This document shows, piece after piece, positions 1-5,150 of a DNA stretch of 5,572 nt. Within the stretch, counting starts at the first letter, position 1, and every line of letters starts with the position of its first letter. This stretch comes from JBLMZW01 sp050259035. Its GTDB lineage: Bacteria; Bacillota; Syntrophomonadia; Syntrophomonadales; DTU052. The stretch is taken from assembly GCA_050259035.1 (NCBI GenBank), contig JBLMZW010000122.1, positions 1 through 5,572 of the forward strand, read 5' to 3'. The translations under genes were made by a program, and so were the position numbers. The notes under the pieces were generated by a model that was given only the letters and a program-made list of their open reading frames with translations, searched no databases and was not told the origin of the DNA.

Positions 1-182
1 ACATGGTACGTACCGAAGTTCGCAGTAAGCAGGCCGACTCCCATCTGGGACATGTTTTTGATGATGGCCCGGCACCTTCAGGGTTAAGGTATTGTATTAA
101 TTCGGCCGCTCTTCGTTTCATCCCTAAAGAAGAAATAGAAGCAGAAGGCTACGGCGCTTACTGTATCCTTTTCGATAAATGA
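1..182 (+). CDS. msrB: Peptide methionine-R-sulfoxide reductase MsrB, C-terminal part (5' end outside window)
   Basis: The open frame ends at TGA 180-182 and enters the window already inside the gene; 59 residues are read from the ATG at position 3, which is almost certainly internal. The fragment carries the MsrB signature block: RTEVRS, then DSHLGHVFDDGP, then GLRYCINSAALRF. The Cys of RYCINS (31st visible residue) matches the catalytic cysteine that reduces methionine-R-sulfoxide in proteins. The segment before HLGHVF reads EVRSKQADS where zinc-binding MsrB forms have CxxC, so this is a form without that second zinc pair. MsrB may stand alone or be the C-terminal domain of an MsrA-MsrB fusion; upstream sequence is needed to tell. 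It is convergent with the small regulator ending at 277. I saw no clear terminator in 183-276. Confidence 0.93.
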   Translation, partial: MVRTEVRSKQADSHLGHVFDDGPAPSGLRYCINSAALRFIPKEEIEAEGYGAYCILFDK

Positions 183-276
183 CATAGCAGCTATTAATCT
201 CACTATCGGTTTTAAGACCACACTAGTTAAGACTTTGTATCACTATCCAATACCAACCAGCGCATCAAGGGGAGCA
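183..276. other. Convergent intergenic spacer, no terminator recognised
   Basis: This 94-nt spacer separates the ends of msrB (+) and the winged-helix gene (-). I found no GC-rich stem followed by a T-run on either strand. It holds a direct repeat TTAAGAC at 212-218 and 228-234 (16-bp period) and two copies of TCACTATC (200-207 and 240-247). Their meaning is unknown and they may be chance. Confidence 0.4.
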
Positions 277-474
277 TTATTTAGGTTCCCAATAACACCT
301 TTTGGGAGAGGTAATTTTATCTTCCTTCTTCAGCTGATTCATGGCCTTATCTACTTCTTTTTTATCCAGGCCAGTTAATTCTGAGATCTGCCCTGAGCTT
401 AACGGCTTTCCTGATTTAACCATAGCCTCCAAAACAGTTTTTACTGAATCCACTATCGAGCACGTCCTTTCCAT
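277..474 (-). CDS. Small winged-helix DNA-binding protein (65 aa)
   Basis: A 65-residue protein that is essentially one winged-helix domain. A first helix (about residues 7-21, VDSVKTVLEAMVKSG) is followed by the helix-turn-helix (KPLSSGQISELTGLDKKEVDKAMNQLKKE, about 23-51) and a short wing ending in SPKRCYWEPK. Small MarR-like or 'transcriptional regulator' proteins with this GKPL-x-x-G-x-I-x-x-x-TGL-x-x-x-EV pattern and an SPKRC-Y tail are familiar from Clostridia and archaea; their ligands are mostly unknown. It is the last gene of the VOC-GNAT-wHTH operon, only 4 nt after the acetyltransferase stop. No good Shine-Dalgarno precedes its ATG (TTTTGAAATA-ATG), so translational coupling to the upstream gene is likely. 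There is no effector domain, so any sensing would use the two Cys residues (5 and 60) or partners. Regulation of its own operon is only a guess. Confidence 0.8.
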   Translation of the reverse strand: MERTCSIVDSVKTVLEAMVKSGKPLSSGQISELTGLDKKEVDKAMNQLKKEDKITSPKRCYWEPK

Positions 475-478
475 TATT

Positions 479-925
479 TCAAAATCGAATTATAAACCCT
501 GTTTTTTCTCCTTTATCAAAACCTGCATTTTCGTAAAAGTTCAGGGTTCCTTCATCTTTTCTGCTGGTCATCAACATTACCTTATAACAGTTGTTTTCGT
601 TGGCGGTTTCAACTGCCTTGCGCAGAACAGCTGTTCCATAGCCCCTCCTTCTATAGTTAGGATGAGTAACCACCTGTTCAATTAATCCATAAGGTCGAGC
701 CGATCGGGTAAGATTTTTTATTATAGCCAGACTACATGAGGAAACCAGCATCCCGTCTTCTTCAATGACGAAATAGAAAAGCCCGGGATCAGATAGAATA
801 CTTGACCAATGTTCCATTAAAGCTTTATTTATTTCGAGCTTGGGGTCAGCATGATTGAGATAATTATACAAAGACAACAGGTTTTCTAACTCATCTACGC
901 GGATTAAACGAACTTTTTCTAACAT
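479..925 (-). CDS. GNAT-family N-acetyltransferase (148 aa)
   Basis: The length is typical for a single GNAT domain. The acetyl-CoA pyrophosphate loop is clear: IEQVVTHPNYRRRGYGTAVL around residues 82-101, with R92-x-x-G95-x-G97 fitting the (Q/R)xxGx(G/A) rule and preceded by the V-x-P strand-turn. Motif B is the late FYENAGF (130-136), usual for the family. The N-terminal half (substrate side) is not diagnostic, so the acceptor is unknown; small amines, antibiotics and protein N-termini all remain possible. ATG 925 is supported by GGAG at 934-937 on the opposite strand, 8 nt upstream. The gene starts 23 nt after the VOC gene and ends 4 nt before the winged-helix gene, so all three are probably one transcript. 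The protein is predicted to be cytosolic, with no signal or membrane segment. Confidence 0.9.
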   Translation of the reverse strand: MLEKVRLIRVDELENLLSLYNYLNHADPKLEINKALMEHWSSILSDPGLFYFVIEEDGMLVSSCSLAIIKNLTRSARPYGLIEQVVTHPNYRRRGYGTAVLRKAVETANENNCYKVMLMTSRKDEGTLNFYENAGFDKGEKTGFIIRF

Positions 926-948
926 TACAATGACTCCAAAAACTTATT

Positions 949-1416
949 TCAATCCAGGCAAGATCTTACAGCTTCAATCGGCATCGAGGTTCTATCCGTT
1001 ACCGCTTCCACACTCAAACCTTGCGCTAACAACCGTTTTATTACCGCGGTCATTGGTTCTCCTACTTCTATTATGTACCCATCCGGATCAAAAAATCGCA
1101 GAACCCTTTGTCCCCAGGGCTGTTCATTGATCGGGTGAACCAGTTTAACCTGTGCAATGAAAATTTTCTCTTGTAGTCCTTCGATCTCTTCGGTTTCAAA
1201 ATAAAGCTCAACATTATGATTATTGTTCGTAGATACGGTTAGAGAATCTCCTAATACTTTGGCGTAGTCCTTCTTAAAAATAGAAAAACCGCCGCAATAA
1301 ATAACGCATTCACCGTGGTCCAGTTCAACCGTCTGTTCTAAAAGGTTTTCGTAAAAATCTCTGGACCTTTGAATACCTTCTACAAATAACACCGATGACT
1401 TGAAATTAAGTTTCAT
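949..1416 (-). CDS. VOC-superfamily (glyoxalase/bleomycin-resistance fold) protein with HTH-like C-terminal tail
   Basis: This 155-aa protein has two beta-alpha-beta-beta-beta modules of the vicinal oxygen chelate fold. The first opens with VLFVEGIQRSRDFYENLL (9-26). The second runs from NVELYFETEEIEGLQ (68-82) to QPWGQRVLRFFDPDGYIIEVGE (99-120), the family's final strand with Glu117 in the usual metal-ligand position. The first-module metal His is not evident (the N-terminus reads NFKSSVLFV) and the second module has Asn68 where a His is common. A classic glyoxalase I metal site is therefore doubtful, and binding or sequestration of a small molecule is an alternative. After the fold there is an extra ~34-residue tail (VIKRLLAQGLSVEAVTDRTSMPIEAVRSCLD) resembling a helix-turn-helix. 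ATG 1416 is preceded by GAGGGG, 5 nt away. It is the first gene of the VOC-GNAT-wHTH operon. Substrate unknown. Confidence 0.88.
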   Translation of the reverse strand: MKLNFKSSVLFVEGIQRSRDFYENLLEQTVELDHGECVIYCGGFSIFKKDYAKVLGDSLTVSTNNNHNVELYFETEEIEGLQEKIFIAQVKLVHPINEQPWGQRVLRFFDPDGYIIEVGEPMTAVIKRLLAQGLSVEAVTDRTSMPIEAVRSCLD

Positions 1417-1445
1417 GTTTTCCCCTCAATGAAGTAATTAATTTT

Positions 1446-1475
1446 ACAATACACTAACGGCAGCCTTACTGGAAA
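1446..1475 (-). promoter_or_regulatory. Weak candidate promoter for the VOC operon
   Basis: Read leftward, TTTCCA (opposite 1470-1475) is followed after 18 nt by TATTGT (opposite 1446-1451). Each hexamer matches the sigma-A consensus at only four of six bases. It is placed sensibly, about 30 nt before the VOC ATG, but the match is weak and other AT-rich hexamers nearby could serve. Confidence 0.22.
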
Positions 1476-1588
1476 GCATTTTGGTTTTAACCGACCGGAA
1501 TGTAATCGTTAATTCACACACTTTTTTCGATAGGTGGAGTTAAACAACTTAAATAAAAACTGGGGCACTCTTTAACTAAGTCTAGATG

Positions 1589-1617
1589 TTGACATGGTGT
1601 TTATATTTTATTATGTT
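1589..1617 (+). promoter_or_regulatory. Sigma-A type promoter for the alpha/beta hydrolase gene
   Basis: A perfect TTGACA (1589-1594) is followed by a 17-nt spacer and TATGTT (1612-1617), which matches TATAAT at four of six bases. This is the best promoter in the window. Transcription would start near 1623-1625, giving a leader of about 105 nt before the ATG at 1730. The -10 hexamer lies inside the left arm of an 18-bp perfect dyad, suggesting negative control. Confidence 0.72.
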
Positions 1618-1645
1618 ATTTGTAACATATGTAACAGTGACATAT
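1612..1645. promoter_or_regulatory. Tandem overlapping dyads (probable operator) on the hydrolase promoter
   Basis: Dyad 1 (1612-1629) is perfect: TATGTTA-TTTG-TAACATA. Dyad 2 (1627-1645), ATATGTAAC-A-GTGACATAT, pairs at eight of nine positions. Together they give four half-sites of form TATGTNA in alternating orientation, starting at 1612, 1623, 1628 and 1638. They cover the -10 element and the expected start site, the classic place for a repressor such as a TetR- or MarR-type dimer. No TetR gene lies in the window, so the binding protein is unknown; the small winged-helix protein encoded at 277-474 is one candidate. Confidence 0.6.
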
Positions 1646-1729
1646 AAAAAGGGGGGTAGCTAGAAGAATGTGATTTTAGTCACTTGGAATTGTTGAATTA
1701 TAAAAGTTTCGAAAGAAGGATGAACTGTC

Positions 1730-2563
1730 ATGAAAGAACCAAACATTTTTAAATCGGAAGCAGGACGTAAGTCAATTCTAGCAGCGTATGACCAGATAAT
1801 GAGACAATGGCCGCTCCCTTACGAATCAAAGATTATTCCAACGCGGCACGGTGAAACACATATCGTAGCCTGTGGAAGTGAGAAATCCCCATCACTTATT
1901 CTCCTGCATGGCAGTGGTTCCAACGCGACCATGTGGATTGGAGATGTTTCTATATTCGCCAGTAGCTACCGGGTTTATGCCATTGACATACCTGGTGAGC
2001 CAGGTAAAAGCGAGCCAGTGAGACGCGAATTGGAAGGCCCGGCTTATGCGGAATGGATGCAGGATATTTTTTCGGGGCTGGGAATTCAAAAAGCCTACAT
2101 GCTGGGAATGTCCCTGGGGGGTTGGATGGCACTTCGATTTGCCACGGTCCATCCAGATATGATTGAAAAATTGGTATTGCTTTGTCCCGCAGGGGTAACA
2201 CAACTAAGATTGTCTTTTGTTTTCCGGATATTACCTCTAATGCTTATGGGGAAAACAGATCGAGTTATTCAAATTATCAACGGTAACGTGGATATGCCGG
2301 AAGAAGCAATGGCGTACGTAAAGCTTATCAACGCGAATTTTAATCCTCGGACCGCCATCCCTGTCTTTGCTGATGAGGAAATGAAGCGGCTCACTATGCC
2401 GGTTCTCGCGATTACTGGCGCCAGAGATGCCTTTTTTCCTTCCGCTAAAACGGTAGCCCGGTTATCCAAACTGGTTCCGAACGTTACAACTATACTGCTT
2501 CCTGAGGCCGGACACCTTCTAATTAATCAAACGGAGCGGGTTATGTCTTTTTTGAATTTGTAG
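1730..2563 (+). CDS. Alpha/beta hydrolase (277 aa), probable esterase-type enzyme
   Basis: A complete alpha/beta-hydrolase fold enzyme. The oxyanion segment LILLHGSGSNATMW sits at about residues 56-69. The nucleophile elbow is GMSLGG with Ser128. The acid is Asp233 in GARDAFFP after the strand PVLAITG. The base is His262 in EAGHLL near the C-terminus, so the triad is intact. The cap region (about 155-215) is hydrophobic (FVFRILPLMLMG) and probably shapes an apolar substrate pocket. The family covers carboxylesterases, lactonases, C-C hydrolases and haloperoxidase-like enzymes, and nothing here singles out a substrate. No signal peptide is seen, so it is predicted cytosolic. ATG 1730 follows AAGGA by 9 nt, and the gene ends with tandem stops TAG-TAA (2561-2566). 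It is transcribed alone from the 1589-1617 promoter, divergent from the VOC operon and convergent with the next acetyltransferase. Confidence 0.92.
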   Translation: MKEPNIFKSEAGRKSILAAYDQIMRQWPLPYESKIIPTRHGETHIVACGSEKSPSLILLHGSGSNATMWIGDVSIFASSYRVYAIDIPGEPGKSEPVRRELEGPAYAEWMQDIFSGLGIQKAYMLGMSLGGWMALRFATVHPDMIEKLVLLCPAGVTQLRLSFVFRILPLMLMGKTDRVIQIINGNVDMPEEAMAYVKLINANFNPRTAIPVFADEEMKRLTMPVLAITGARDAFFPSAKTVARLSKLVPNVTTILLPEAGHLLINQTERVMSFLNL

Positions 2564-2638
2564 TAACGGATTTATCACTTTGACTCTTGTTTCTATTAAA
2601 CTGGATACTTAAAAACCATTATTTAAAACGGTTTATTA

Positions 2639-2659
2639 AAACCAAGGTTAACTTGGCTT
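2639..2659 (-). terminator. Hairpin at the end of the second GNAT gene, possible intrinsic terminator
   Basis: On the minus strand AAGCCAAG pairs with CTTGGTTT around the 5-nt loop TTAAC, eight pairs including one G-U, followed by TAATAAA. The stop codon TAA (2650-2648) lies in the loop. Read in the plus direction the wobble becomes an A-C mismatch and the T-run is lost, so the hairpin suits the leftward transcript. It is short and the T-tract is poor, so termination may be partial. Confidence 0.4.
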
Positions 2660-3076
2660 TCGAAAACGATAGCCGGTAGTCTCATAACCGAGATTTCTGT
2701 AAAACTGATGTGCTTCCTCTTCCCGTCCGAAACCACTAACCAGCCAGGTGCCAATACAACCATACTCACGGGCCAGTGTTTCGGCAAGCTCCATTAATCG
2801 TCTTCCTATTCCGCGATTGCGCTCTGCCGGCTCCACAATAATAGCCGATATTTCACCATACCGGCTTACGCTTTCAATGTTTTCACGAATGCGAAAAGCG
2901 AATGTTCCAACTACCCGCTCGTCGTCCTCACAGACATATATTGAGTCGAACAAGCTATGGGTAATAAAATCCAGCCGGTTGCGCATCGCTTCTATGGTCA
3001 TGTTTTCACCAGATAGCTCCGACATCAGCCTTGCCAATGCCGGGAGATCACTTTCCTGGGCGGGTCGTAGTTTCAA
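2648..3076 (-). CDS. GNAT-family N-acetyltransferase (142 aa), TTG start
   Basis: A single GNAT domain opening with the usual KLRPAQESDLPALARLM. The acetyl-CoA loop is ISAIIVEPAERNRGIGRRLM (about 77-96), with R86-x-x-G89-x-G91. Motif B is HQFYRNLGYETTGYRF (about 123-138). The layout resembles amino-acid, aminoglycoside-6' or PhnO-like acetyltransferases, but the acceptor cannot be read from sequence. No ATG or GTG is available in frame. Two TTG codons compete: 3082 and 3076. AGGAG (opposite 3086-3090) lies 9 nt before 3076 but only 3 nt before 3082, so 3076 is preferred, giving MKLRPAQ; the other start adds two residues. A TTG start suggests modest expression. The gene follows hxlR on the same strand after about 90 nt and may be read from it. 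No clear promoter was found in the gap. Confidence 0.88.
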   Translation of the reverse strand: MKLRPAQESDLPALARLMSELSGENMTIEAMRNRLDFITHSLFDSIYVCEDDERVVGTFAFRIRENIESVSRYGEISAIIVEPAERNRGIGRRLMELAETLAREYGCIGTWLVSGFGREEEAHQFYRNLGYETTGYRFRKPS

Positions 3077-3085
3077 TGACAATCA

Positions 3086-3090
3086 CTCCT
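3086..3090 (-). promoter_or_regulatory. Shine-Dalgarno that decides the TTG start of the second GNAT gene
   Basis: AGGAG on the minus strand is the only good ribosome binding site. Spacing is 9 nt to the TTG at 3076 and 3 nt to the TTG at 3082. An in-frame TGA precedes 3082, so no longer form exists. Confidence 0.65.
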
Positions 3091-3168
3091 ATTATTTTAT
3101 TAGCTGATACTAAATCCTTTTAATAAATGAACAGAAATGGGTAGTCTTCTTTATTTTTGCCCAAACAC

Positions 3169-3582
3169 CTAATCATGAAGACCACAAATAGGGTTCTCGG
3201 CCTCTCCAATATCGGTCGTTTTTTTCGAATCCAAATCCTCCTCAGCAGGATTTGTTTCTGCAAGATTGAAATTCCCCCATTGGATCAGGGGAACAAGAAC
3301 ACTGCTTTGTAAACTGCATCCTCGAGATGTAAGCGAATATTCAACACGCGGTGGAACCTCTGGGAACAGCTGCCGGCCAACAATTCCCACCTCCTCCAGT
3401 TCTCGCAAACGCAATGTAAGTGTATTGGGGCTGATTTCAGGCAGCAATTTTCTTAATTCCCCGAATCTTTTGGTTCCGCTGCATAGTTCTTTTAAGATGG
3501 ATATCGTCCATTTTGAACTTAGAATCGATAATGTCTTTTGAACCACACAATTATTTTGACTGTCAGATTCTCTCGTTTTCAT
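3169..3582 (-). CDS. HxlR-family winged-helix transcriptional regulator with N-terminal Cys (137 aa)
   Basis: The HxlR pattern is clear: NNCVVQKTLSILSSKWT (10-26), then ILKELCSGTKRFGELRKLLP, the recognition region ISPNTLTLRLRELEEVGIV (about 50-68), and the wing PEVPPRVEYSLTSRG (74-88). Cys12 sits where the redox- or electrophile-sensing cysteine of YodB, HypR and related HxlR proteins lies. Cys34, Cys89 and Cys133 could be partners for a disulfide. The C-terminal 30 residues are acidic and low in structure, longer than the core family. ATG 3582 has AAAGGGAG 7 nt upstream. The gene is divergent from the iron-sulfur flavoprotein gene at 3702 across a 119-nt region rich in inverted repeats, the usual arrangement for a regulator and its oxidoreductase target. 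Repression that is relieved on Cys oxidation is the likely mode, by analogy and not shown here. Confidence 0.92.
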   Translation of the reverse strand: MKTRESDSQNNCVVQKTLSILSSKWTISILKELCSGTKRFGELRKLLPEISPNTLTLRLRELEEVGIVGRQLFPEVPPRVEYSLTSRGCSLQSSVLVPLIQWGNFNLAETNPAEEDLDSKKTTDIGEAENPICGLHD

Positions 3583-3650
3583 CGCAATACTCCCTTTAAG
3601 TGTTATTAGTATAAAATCTATAACTACTTCACATTTTATACTATTGCGAT
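3581..3650. repeat. 18-bp inverted match with split left copy (operator and/or leader hairpin)
   Basis: The right copy, 3633-3650 (ATTTTATACTATTGCGAT), is the exact reverse complement of the left copy ATCGCAATA + GTATAAAAT. The left copy is split: 3581-3589 and 3609-3617, with 19 nt between. The loop is 3618-3632. At the DNA level the inner part is a perfect 11-bp dyad, TAGTATAAAAT (3607-3617) against ATTTTATACTA (3633-3643), a likely HxlR operator. In an hxlR transcript starting upstream of 3650, the same sequence would fold into an 18-bp stem whose bulge holds the Shine-Dalgarno (3590-3597), with the A and U of the start codon paired. I found no clear -35/-10 pair for either gene; TATATTAT at 3660-3667 is the best -10 zone for the plus-strand gene. 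Confidence 0.7.
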
Positions 3651-3701
3651 AAACTAGGGTATATTATCCATTTACCTTTTCATATTAAGGAGGCAAACGG
3701 C

Positions 3702-4271
3702 ATGAAAATAATGGCCTTTATAGGCAGTCCCAGAAAAAACGGCAACACCGATATTTTAATTGAACAGATTCTCCAAGGTGCCAGGACAGCAGGCGCGGAA
3801 GTCAAAAAAGTGTATATTAACGATTTGAATTTTAAAGGTTGCCAAGGGTGCCGGTATTGTAAAACCCATGATAAATGTCGCCAGGAAGATGATATGACCC
3901 CACTCTATGATGAGATTATTCAAGCCGATGCCATAATTCTTGGTTCACCGATTTACATGTTTAACGTCACCGGACAGACTAAACTGTTTCTTGATCGCTG
4001 GTATGCTTTAATCAGAAAAGACCAATCATTGCGTCTTCCCCCCGGTAAGAAATCTATCTTGGTCTTTACACAGGGCAATGCCGATGAGAACGCTTTTGAA
4101 TATTCCTTTTCTTTAGTGTCCACATTATTCAGAATGTCCGGAATGGACACCGAAACTCTTATAGCAGCGGGCGTTAATGAAGCAGGTGAAGTTCGTCGCA
4201 ACGAAAGACTTATGAAGGAGGCGGATAGACTAGGCCGTTGTCTGGTGAAAGGCAGGGAAGTAATTAGTTAA
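3702..4271 (+). CDS. Iron-sulfur flavoprotein-like NAD(P)H/FMN reductase, flavodoxin fold (189 aa)
   Basis: The N-terminal strand and phosphate loop MKIMAFIGSPRKNGNTD (1-17) is the FMN-binding motif of the NADPH-dependent FMN reductase/flavodoxin-like family. The second flavin loop is ILGSPIYMFNVTGQTKLFLD (about 79-98). Between them is a compact cysteine motif, C47-x2-C50-x2-C53-x5-C59, then EDDM. It fits the CX2CX2CX4-7C [4Fe-4S] pattern of archaeal and clostridial iron-sulfur flavoprotein (Isf). Isf-type proteins are cytosolic electron carriers linked to ferredoxin and to handling of oxygen, peroxide or quinones. The length agrees with this group. AAGGAGG (3687-3693) lies 8 nt before the ATG, an excellent ribosome binding site. 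The gene is monocistronic, divergent from hxlR, and probably its regulatory target. It might instead be a cluster-free quinone or nitro reductase, but all four Cys are intact. Confidence 0.9.
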   Translation: MKIMAFIGSPRKNGNTDILIEQILQGARTAGAEVKKVYINDLNFKGCQGCRYCKTHDKCRQEDDMTPLYDEIIQADAIILGSPIYMFNVTGQTKLFLDRWYALIRKDQSLRLPPGKKSILVFTQGNADENAFEYSFSLVSTLFRMSGMDTETLIAAGVNEAGEVRRNERLMKEADRLGRCLVKGREVIS

Positions 4272-4305
4272 ATATACGATTACAAGGCCATTAACGATTA
4301 GTAGA

Positions 4306-5052
4306 TTATTCCAGAAGTATCTTGATCATTTTCTCCCGGTTTACGATAAATTCACGCGTAATATTGTAATGTTCCGTTTCCTCATAATTGACCTTGGTAA
4401 AACCGTCTGAATGCAGCTGCAAAATATGGGCCTCTGGATATCCCATAATGATTGGGGAATGGGTGGCAATAATAAACTGAGACTTTTGCTGAACCAAATC
4501 ATGAATTCTTGATAATAAAGACATTTGACGTAGGGGAGACAAGGCTGCCTCCGGCTCATCGAGAATATACAAGCCATGTCCTCCAAACCTATTCATAACT
4601 ACCGATAGGAAAGCTTCTCCGTGTGATTGATCATGCAGGGACTTACCCCCATATGAATTTATTATCGTCTGACCTCCTGGTCCTTCATCAAGTTTTTCTA
4701 TATTAGTAGCAACATTATAAAAACTCTCGGCTCTTAAAAAGAAACCGTCCCGTGGTCTTTTGATTCCTTTTATCAATCTAATATATTGGTATAGGTCGGA
4801 ATGAGATTCCCTGGTTGAAAAGTTGAAATTTAGGGTTCCACCTTCCGGGTTAAACCCCCAGGCTACGGCAATCGCTTCTAGAAGGGTTGACTTGCCCATT
4901 CCATTTTCACCAATAATGAAGGTTACGTTCGGATGAAATTCAATAACATCCGAACCACGAAAGACCGGTAGAAAAAATGGATACCCATCAACCCAGCCGG
5001 GCTTTTCCTTCAGTAATTGTATTTCCCTCAAATAACAGTTTTCAGAAAACAT
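4306..5052 (-). CDS. Stand-alone ABC-type AAA ATPase (248 aa)
   Basis: A complete soluble ATPase of the SMC/RecF/ABC class, similar to the group annotated as predicted ATPase COG3910. Walker A is GENGMGKST (48-56). A signature-like SHGEAFLS is at 143-150, in place of LSGGQ. Walker B is LYILDEPEAAL (161-171) with catalytic Glu166. The H-loop is IIATHSPI with His198. There is no coiled coil or membrane segment, so it is not a transporter by itself and no partner permease is adjacent. The short insert between Walker A and signature means no SMC arm. The role is unknown; ATPases of this type occur alone or with nuclease or toxin partners, none of which is visible here. AGGTG lies 7 nt before ATG 5052. 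It lies 98 nt downstream of the QueG-like gene on the same strand and is convergent with the flavoprotein gene, only 34 nt apart and without a clear terminator. Confidence 0.9.
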   Translation of the reverse strand: MFSENCYLREIQLLKEKPGWVDGYPFFLPVFRGSDVIEFHPNVTFIIGENGMGKSTLLEAIAVAWGFNPEGGTLNFNFSTRESHSDLYQYIRLIKGIKRPRDGFFLRAESFYNVATNIEKLDEGPGGQTIINSYGGKSLHDQSHGEAFLSVVMNRFGGHGLYILDEPEAALSPLRQMSLLSRIHDLVQQKSQFIIATHSPIIMGYPEAHILQLHSDGFTKVNYEETEHYNITREFIVNREKMIKILLE

Positions 5053-5150
5053 ATTTTATCACCTAAGCTTATCCTATCATTAGAAAGCAGCTTATTAAAA
5101 TCGTATCTATAAAAGGACTTAAATAGATTACTTGTGATAAGGCTCAATGG
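5053..5150 (-). other. Spacer between the QueG-like gene and the ATPase gene
   Basis: This is 98 nt of AT-rich DNA. An inverted repeat ATCTAT (5105-5110) and ATAGAT (5123-5128) with a 12-nt loop is present, without a following T-run, so it is not a convincing terminator. No good sigma-A hexamer pair was found, so readthrough from the upstream gene into the ATPase is possible. Confidence 0.35.

Larger units (their letters stand above)
1417..1729. other. Divergent control region between the VOC operon and the hydrolase
   Basis: This is 313 nt without a convincing gene. The left part (1417-1480) must hold the leftward promoter. The middle (1480-1580) is AT-rich with a 7-bp inverted repeat, AGTTAAA 1538-1544 and TTTAACT 1571-1577, and the short palindrome GGTTTTAACC near 1483. 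The right part carries the rightward promoter, tandem dyads and a roughly 105-nt leader. The leader has a G6 run (1651-1656) and a small GTGAT/GTCAC stem near 1670-1683, and ends in AAGGA (1716-1720), 9 nt before the hydrolase ATG. I saw no riboswitch fold I recognise. Confidence 0.6.

Noticed and set aside
212..234. Direct repeat TTAAGAC with 16-bp period as a regulator box
   Set aside because: It lies between convergent gene ends where no promoter is expected; only 7 bp, compatible with chance.
341..685. Long plus-strand open frame opposite the GNAT and winged-helix genes
   Set aside because: Its translation shows no domain and the minus strand encodes recognisable proteins with proper starts; it is an antisense shadow.
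1538..1577. Inverted repeat AGTTAAA/TTTAACT as an operator
   Set aside because: Short arms in AT-rich DNA with a 26-nt gap; no promoter element sits on it.
1586..1663. A 25-codon plus-strand frame (MLTWCLYF...) that looks like a small membrane peptide
   Set aside because: It overlaps the -35 and -10 elements of the hydrolase promoter, has no ribosome binding site, and would start upstream of the transcript.
2613..2634. Hairpin AAACCATT-atttaa-AACGGTTT after the hydrolase, as a possible plus-strand terminator
   Set aside because: The stem is AT-rich with an A-C mismatch and is followed by ATTAAAA, not a T-run.
2748..3107. Plus-strand open frame opposite the second GNAT gene
   Set aside because: Low-complexity Ser/Arg-rich translation typical of an antisense frame; the minus strand has clear GNAT motifs.
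3644..3667. TTGCGA with TATTAT as a promoter for the flavoprotein gene
   Set aside because: Spacing is only 12 nt, too short for sigma-A; the -10 zone may be right but the -35 is not.
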